DNA of 64,000 nt from Sphingomonas abaci (GTDB lineage: Bacteria; Pseudomonadota; Alphaproteobacteria; Sphingomonadales; Sphingomonadaceae). Each line of letters opens with the position of its first letter. Positions within the stretch are counted from its first letter, which is position 1. Positions 60,544-64,000 of this stretch are shown in pieces. Position numbers and translations under genes: made by a program. The DNA lies in assembly GCF_014199625.1 (NCBI RefSeq), contig NZ_JACHNY010000005.1, positions 272,825-336,824 on the forward strand, in the 5' to 3' direction. The notes beneath the pieces were generated by a model. It saw only the letters and a program-made list of their open reading frames with translations, was not told where the DNA came from and ran no database searches.

Positions 60544-61055
60544 TGGCCCGGCGGCCAGTCAAGGGCATCGGAAGGGTCCGCAAGCTGCTCCGCCGGCTGC
60601 CGGACGCCGTCGCCGGCGAGATCGTGGTCGAGCTGAACGTCACCGGCCGGCAGATGAACCAGGCCGTGCTCGCCAAAGCGCCGCGCAAGTCGGGGGCATT
60701 GAGGGCCGGCATCTCCTACAAGGTGCTGCCCAAGTCCCTCCGGCTGCAAGTCGGCCTGCTCGGCACGCGAAAAGGGCAGTCCAAGCTCTTCTATGGGCGC
60801 ATTCAGGACCTGGGACGCAAGGCGCAGGTCGTGTCGGTCCAACGGTTCAAGGCGGGCGTCAAACGCGAGTATGATCGCGCTGGGCGCAAGTCGGGCGGCG
60901 GGCTGACCAGGCGATACCTCATGAAGGTCCGCGCTATGGCCCCCAAGCGGTTCGTGACCGGGCGTTATCCAGACCTCCGCCGCGCCTTGCGGGAAAACCT
61001 GCGGGGCACCTTCGCCCGCTCGCTGCAATCCATATCGGGAGCCGGTGATGAGTAG
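60543..61055 (+). CDS. HK97 gp10-like tail component
   Basis: A 170-aa protein with the family pattern MNQAVLAKAPRKSGALRAGISY and GLLGTRKGQSKLFYGRIQDLGRKAQ. It is part of the head-tail connection. It overlaps the following gene by 8 bp. Confidence 0.83.
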   Translation: MARRPVKGIGRVRKLLRRLPDAVAGEIVVELNVTGRQMNQAVLAKAPRKSGALRAGISYKVLPKSLRLQVGLLGTRKGQSKLFYGRIQDLGRKAQVVSVQRFKAGVKREYDRAGRKSGGGLTRRYLMKVRAMAPKRFVTGRYPDLRRALRENLRGTFARSLQSISGAGDE

Positions 61056-61437
61056 CGCGAAATCGGTCGTGGAGGCGGCGGTGTTCGCTGCCCTGGTCGA
61101 AAAGATCACCGGCGCGACGGTCTATCAGGACGCCCCGGAGAACGCGGAGGGCGACCTCGTCATCATCGGTGACATGAAGAGCGCGCGCCTGCCCGGCAAG
61201 GACGCGAGCGCCGATCGCAGCGTCACGCTTTCGGTGGTCGCGATCGTCAACGCGGAAGAGCGCGCACCGCTCTTGGCGCTGCAAGAGCAGTGCGACGAGG
61301 CGCTCGATGGAACCGACCTCAATGTGCCTGGCTGGGTGATCCGAGGCCAGTTCGATGACGACGACGCCGTTCTTTCCGACGACGGGGCCTCCTACACGGG
61401 CGTCTCTTCCTACACCTTCCTCGCGCTCGCGGACTGA
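61048..61437 (+). CDS. DUF3168 tail completion protein
   Basis: A 129-aa protein. SVVEAAVFAALVEKITGATVYQDAPENAEGDLVIIGDM and SYTGVSSYTFLALAD match DUF3168 (gp17-like tail terminator/completion). Start ATG 61048 has GGAG 6 nt upstream; a GTG at 61045 is also possible. Confidence 0.82.
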   Translation: MSSAKSVVEAAVFAALVEKITGATVYQDAPENAEGDLVIIGDMKSARLPGKDASADRSVTLSVVAIVNAEERAPLLALQEQCDEALDGTDLNVPGWVIRGQFDDDDAVLSDDGASYTGVSSYTFLALAD

Positions 61438-61503
61438 GCGCCACCACCTTTCCATAACCCCGCCGCGCCTCGCCAGCGCGGCTTTTCGCATGGGAGAAGA
61501 CGC

Positions 61504-61929
61504 ATGGCGAAGAAGCTCGGCAATGATTACCGACTGTTCCTGCGCGCATCGGACGGCACGACGTTCTCGCAGCCGGCGGGCCAGGGCAACCTGACCAAGA
61601 GCGGCGGCAAGAACTTCACCTCAAACGCGACCAAGGACACTGAAGGCTACGACACCCAGCAGCCCGGCCTGAAGACGCTGACGCTGAAGCAGGACCTCAT
61701 CCCGTCGCTGCCCGATCCGACCGGCTACACGCGCATGGAGACGCTCGACAAGTCGAACGCGACCGAGATCTATCAGATCCGCAAGAAGCCGTTCGCGGCG
61801 ACCGACGTGGTGTTCGAGGCGGCCATGTATACCGGCCTCGATGACACCGGCTTCAACCAGGGCGCGAGCGTCACCGTCGGCGTGACGCTGACCCTGGCGG
61901 AAGCCCCCACGGTCGACGCGCTCGCCTGA
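61504..61929 (+). CDS. Major tail tube protein
   Basis: A 141-aa protein: MAKKLGNDYRLFLRASDGTT, then NFTSNATKDTEGYDTQQPGLKTLTLKQDL and VVFEAAMYTGLDDT. This matches TP901-1-like/siphovirus tail tube proteins. No sheath gene precedes it, in line with a non-contractile tail. Confidence 0.87.
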   Translation: MAKKLGNDYRLFLRASDGTTFSQPAGQGNLTKSGGKNFTSNATKDTEGYDTQQPGLKTLTLKQDLIPSLPDPTGYTRMETLDKSNATEIYQIRKKPFAATDVVFEAAMYTGLDDTGFNQGASVTVGVTLTLAEAPTVDALA

Positions 61930-61963
61930 TCCGGCGCGCGCCCCTCTCACCCGGAGAACACCC

Positions 61964-62245
61964 ATGAAGATCGCAGGCAAGGACGTGAAGATCACGTCGC
62001 CGAAGGACCTGAATGACCAGCTCGTCGCCGCGACCGGCTGCGGCGCACACGAAATCGAGACGGTGCTGGCGGCCGGTCCCGACCGGGCAGCGCGCGCGCT
62101 CCGCCCGTTTCTGGAGCCCGACTTCCTGCCGGGTCCGGAACTCGCGCGCGCGATCGCGGCCGATCCGGCGCTGATCGACGGCATCCGCGCGCTCTATGCC
62201 AAGGCTGGCGCGCCGCAGCCGGCGGCGGGGGGCGAGGCCAAGTGA
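61964..62245 (+). CDS. Small tail protein, 93 aa
   Basis: MKIAGKDVKITSPKDLNDQL..., then an Ala/Leu-rich helical part. Located between tail tube and the GTA gp11-like gene, the usual place of a tail assembly chaperone. It overlaps the next gene by 4 bp (GTGA). Assignment is by position. Confidence 0.6.
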   Translation: MKIAGKDVKITSPKDLNDQLVAATGCGAHEIETVLAAGPDRAARALRPFLEPDFLPGPELARAIAADPALIDGIRALYAKAGAPQPAAGGEAK

Positions 62246-62664
62246 GCGACGCCCGGCAGCCTGTTGCCGATCGGGGTGAGGCGTCCCTCACCCTCGCCGG
62301 CACCGTGATGGGCCTCCGCCCCAGCTTCGAAGCGCTCGACGCCATCGAAAAGGCGCTCGGGCGCGGCCTAGTCGACCTCGCCGGCGCAGCCATTCGCAAA
62401 GAACTGCGCATGTCGGAGACGGGACAGATCGCGTGCGAGCTGATCCGCGCTTTCGGCCGCGATGCGGACGATGCCGGCGCGAGCAAGTCGACCGCGCCGC
62501 GAGTGACCGAACTCATCATGGCCAGCGAGGGTGGCCTGCTCGCCGCCATGCAGACGATCAGCGGCGTCCTCGCGATTGCGGTGAACGGTGGATACGACAC
62601 CCAGGGAAACCTGAAGCCGCCGACGACGACGATGACGACGGACGAAGCCCCCGTCGGCGGCTGA
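62242..62664 (+). CDS. GTA gp11-like tail protein
   Basis: A 140-aa protein starting at GTG 62242. LAGTVMGLRPSFEALDAIEKALGRGLVDL and the following helices match the gene-transfer-agent gp11/tail chaperone family found in alphaproteobacteria. Stop overlaps the next ATG (TGATG). Confidence 0.78.
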   Translation: MSDARQPVADRGEASLTLAGTVMGLRPSFEALDAIEKALGRGLVDLAGAAIRKELRMSETGQIACELIRAFGRDADDAGASKSTAPRVTELIMASEGGLLAAMQTISGVLAIAVNGGYDTQGNLKPPTTTMTTDEAPVGG

Positions 62665-62783
62665 TGGGCGCGGCGGCTGCCGCGCTCGGGTGGCGGCCGC
62701 GTGAGTTCTGGGCGGCAACTCCGCCAGAGTTCTGGGATGCGATGAACGGGTACGAGCGGATGCACCGCGTACCGGAGGAATAG
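62664..62783 (+). CDS. Tail assembly chaperone-like, 39 aa
   Basis: MGAAAAALGWRPREFWAATPPEFWDAMNGY...: the WRPREFW and TPPEFWDAM pattern is typical of the small rcc01693/DUF2376-type chaperone in GTA-like tails. TGATG coupling with the previous gene. Confidence 0.78.
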   Translation: MGAAAAALGWRPREFWAATPPEFWDAMNGYERMHRVPEE

Positions 62784-62793
62784 GGGGCGGCCT

Positions 62794-64000
62794 TTGGCGG
62801 ACAATACCGAACGGCTGCTCCTTCAGGTGGACGCCGCGACCGAGCTTCTGCGGCGTCATCTCGCCGAGGGCGAGCAGCCGCTGTCGCGTTTCGAGCAGCG
62901 CGCCGCGAAGATGTCGGAGAACGTCGACAAGTCGATCGCCGACATGAGCAAGCGGTTCGGTCCGCTGGCCCAACTGGCGGAGGACTCGGCGAAGCGCGCG
63001 CAGCGGGCCTTCGAGGATAGTTTCAGCGACATCCAGAAGATTGCGGCAAAGGCGATCGAGGCCCCCACCATTCGGGGCGGCGTCAACATCGGCGCAGCCG
63101 ATGCGCGCGCGGCGGCCGAGAATGCCCAGCGGCAGGCCACCGCGACACGCCTGGTCGCCGAGGCGGCGGAGCGGGCGGCGGCCGGCGAAGGTGTCCTGAC
63201 CGAGCGCACGCGCCTCTATGTGCAGGCGGCGCGCGCGGCGGCGCTGGAGGCCGAGCACCATGCGGTCGAGTTGGCGCGGGAAGCCGGCGCGCTGGAGCGG
63301 GTCGAGATCGAGCTTAACCAGGCGGGCGCGGGAGCGCAGTTGCTGGCGCTCCGGCAGCGCGGGGCGACCAACAGCACCGGCGCGCTTCGGGCGGCGATGC
63401 AGGGTGCGTCCTATCAGGTGCAGGACACCTTCACCCAGCTAAGCATGGGTGCGAACGTCCTGCAGGTGGTGGCGATCCAAGGCGGGCAGATGGCCGGTCA
63501 GTTCGCCAACATCGAGGGCAAGGCGGGCAACCTCGCACGTTTCATGATCGGCCCGTGGGGGCTGGCGCTCACCGCCGCGCTGCTGGTGCTCGGGCCGCTC
63601 ACCAAAGGCGTGTTCGAGCTCGGCGATGCCACCGACGAGGCCGTCGACAAGCTGAAGCAAGACGCGATCGATACGGACGTTGCCGCCCGCGCCAAGGCGC
63701 GCTTCGCCGGCAGCATCGAGGGACTGAACGCCGCGCTGCGCGACCAGAGCAAGGCGCTGACGGAAACCGCCGACAGCGAGCGGAGCGCGGCAGAGCGGGC
63801 CAACATCAACGCCAAGGCCAAGCGCGACGAGGCATTGGCGATCCGGCAGGCGACCGCTGCCCGGCTCGCGGCGGCGGAAGCGGCGCTCGGCGACTTCTCG
63901 CAGATCGGTGCCACCACCGGCGCGGCGGCGTTGCAGAACGCGGCCCGCAGCGCCCGCGTCTACGAACTACGCCAGCAGCGCAGCGCCGCTGATGCGGCGG
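62794..64000 (+). CDS. Tail tape measure protein (C-terminus beyond window)
   Basis: Opens at TTG 62794 after a GGGGGCGG stretch, 11 bp after the chaperone gene, and stays open to the window end (402 codons). Long Ala/Arg/Glu-rich helices (QRAAKMSENVDKSIADMSKR and on) with a hydrophobic segment (FMIGPWGLALTAALLVLGPL) fit a siphovirus tape measure that sets tail length and acts at DNA entry. Incomplete. Confidence 0.8.
   Translation, partial: MADNTERLLLQVDAATELLRRHLAEGEQPLSRFEQRAAKMSENVDKSIADMSKRFGPLAQLAEDSAKRAQRAFEDSFSDIQKIAAKAIEAPTIRGGVNIGAADARAAAENAQRQATATRLVAEAAERAAAGEGVLTERTRLYVQAARAAALEAEHHAVELAREAGALERVEIELNQAGAGAQLLALRQRGATNSTGALRAAMQGASYQVQDTFTQLSMGANVLQVVAIQGGQMAGQFANIEGKAGNLARFMIGPWGLALTAALLVLGPLTKGVFELGDATDEAVDKLKQDAIDTDVAARAKARFAGSIEGLNAALRDQSKALTETADSERSAAERANINAKAKRDEALAIRQATAARLAAAEAALGDFSQIGATTGAAALQNAARSARVYELRQQRSAADAA

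Larger units (their letters stand above)
38584..64000. mobile_element. Siphovirus-type prophage, HK97-like head (right end outside window)
   Basis: A continuous phage gene set: tyrosine integrase, excisionase-like gene, leftward small-gene operon, immunity region with S24 repressor and paired operators, replication genes, HNH, terS/terL, portal, ClpP-type protease, HK97 capsid, connectors, tail tube, chaperones and tape measure. No contractile sheath is seen, so siphovirus morphology is expected. The terL amber codon raises the possibility that the element is defective. More than 25 kb is in view and the end lies beyond the window. Confidence 0.95.

Overview
The window looks like a high-GC alphaproteobacterial chromosome, most probably from the Sphingomonadaceae. 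The evidence is the RpoB/RpoC sequences (1392 and 1428 aa), an STN-type TonB-dependent receptor, a succinylarginine pathway with a linked M20 hydrolase, and a cell-associated GH68 enzyme. No rRNA, tRNA or CRISPR array was recognised. This assignment comes from reading family motifs by eye; no database search was run.

Positions 1-9800 hold an amino-acid permease (cut by the window edge), a sugar/fructan locus (SLC45/SUT-like symporter, GH68 enzyme, DUF1349 protein, TetR, a YdjM-like membrane protein, a LacI regulator), a Pit phosphate transporter with a Pho-box-like triple repeat upstream, and a proline/threonine-rich envelope protein. rpoB and rpoC (10122-18662) have their own strong promoter and a terminator-like hairpin in the leader. 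They are not preceded by rplJL. A strong intrinsic terminator follows rpoC.

Positions 18844-38583 are chromosomal metabolism: Nudix hydrolase, TonB-dependent receptor, DUF3833 lipoprotein, malate synthase G with a divergent LysR, tyrosine/homogentisate degradation (hmgA, HPPD, divergent MarR with a clear operator), valS, an HDAC-family deacylase, an HSL-type esterase followed by rppH, a DUF481 outer-membrane protein, and an M20 hydrolase-astA-astB operon.

From about 38.6 kb to the window end lies a prophage inserted beside the 3' end of astB. The order is integrase and excisionase-like gene, a leftward operon of tightly overlapping small genes, an immunity region, a rightward early/replication operon, a short block of opposite-strand small genes, then an HK97-like head and siphovirus/GTA-like tail module: HNH, terS, terL, portal, ClpP-type protease, capsid, connectors, tail tube, chaperones and tape measure (cut by the window end). 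terL has an in-frame amber codon between its two domains, so the phage is either defective or depends on readthrough.

The most interesting part is the immunity region, 43340-46680. It is bracketed by two pairs of the same 16-bp operator (GTAGGG-N4-CCCTAC or near it). Each pair is spaced 31 bp, and in each pair the inner operator sits in the spacer of a sigma70-like promoter that fires outward. Between the pairs, besides the S24-type repressor, are AT-rich lysogenic cargo genes: a three-gene unit (basic protein of unknown function, XRE regulator, DUF6941-like protein) and a HIRAN protein coupled to a lipoprotein. These are candidates for a prophage-encoded exclusion or defence system.
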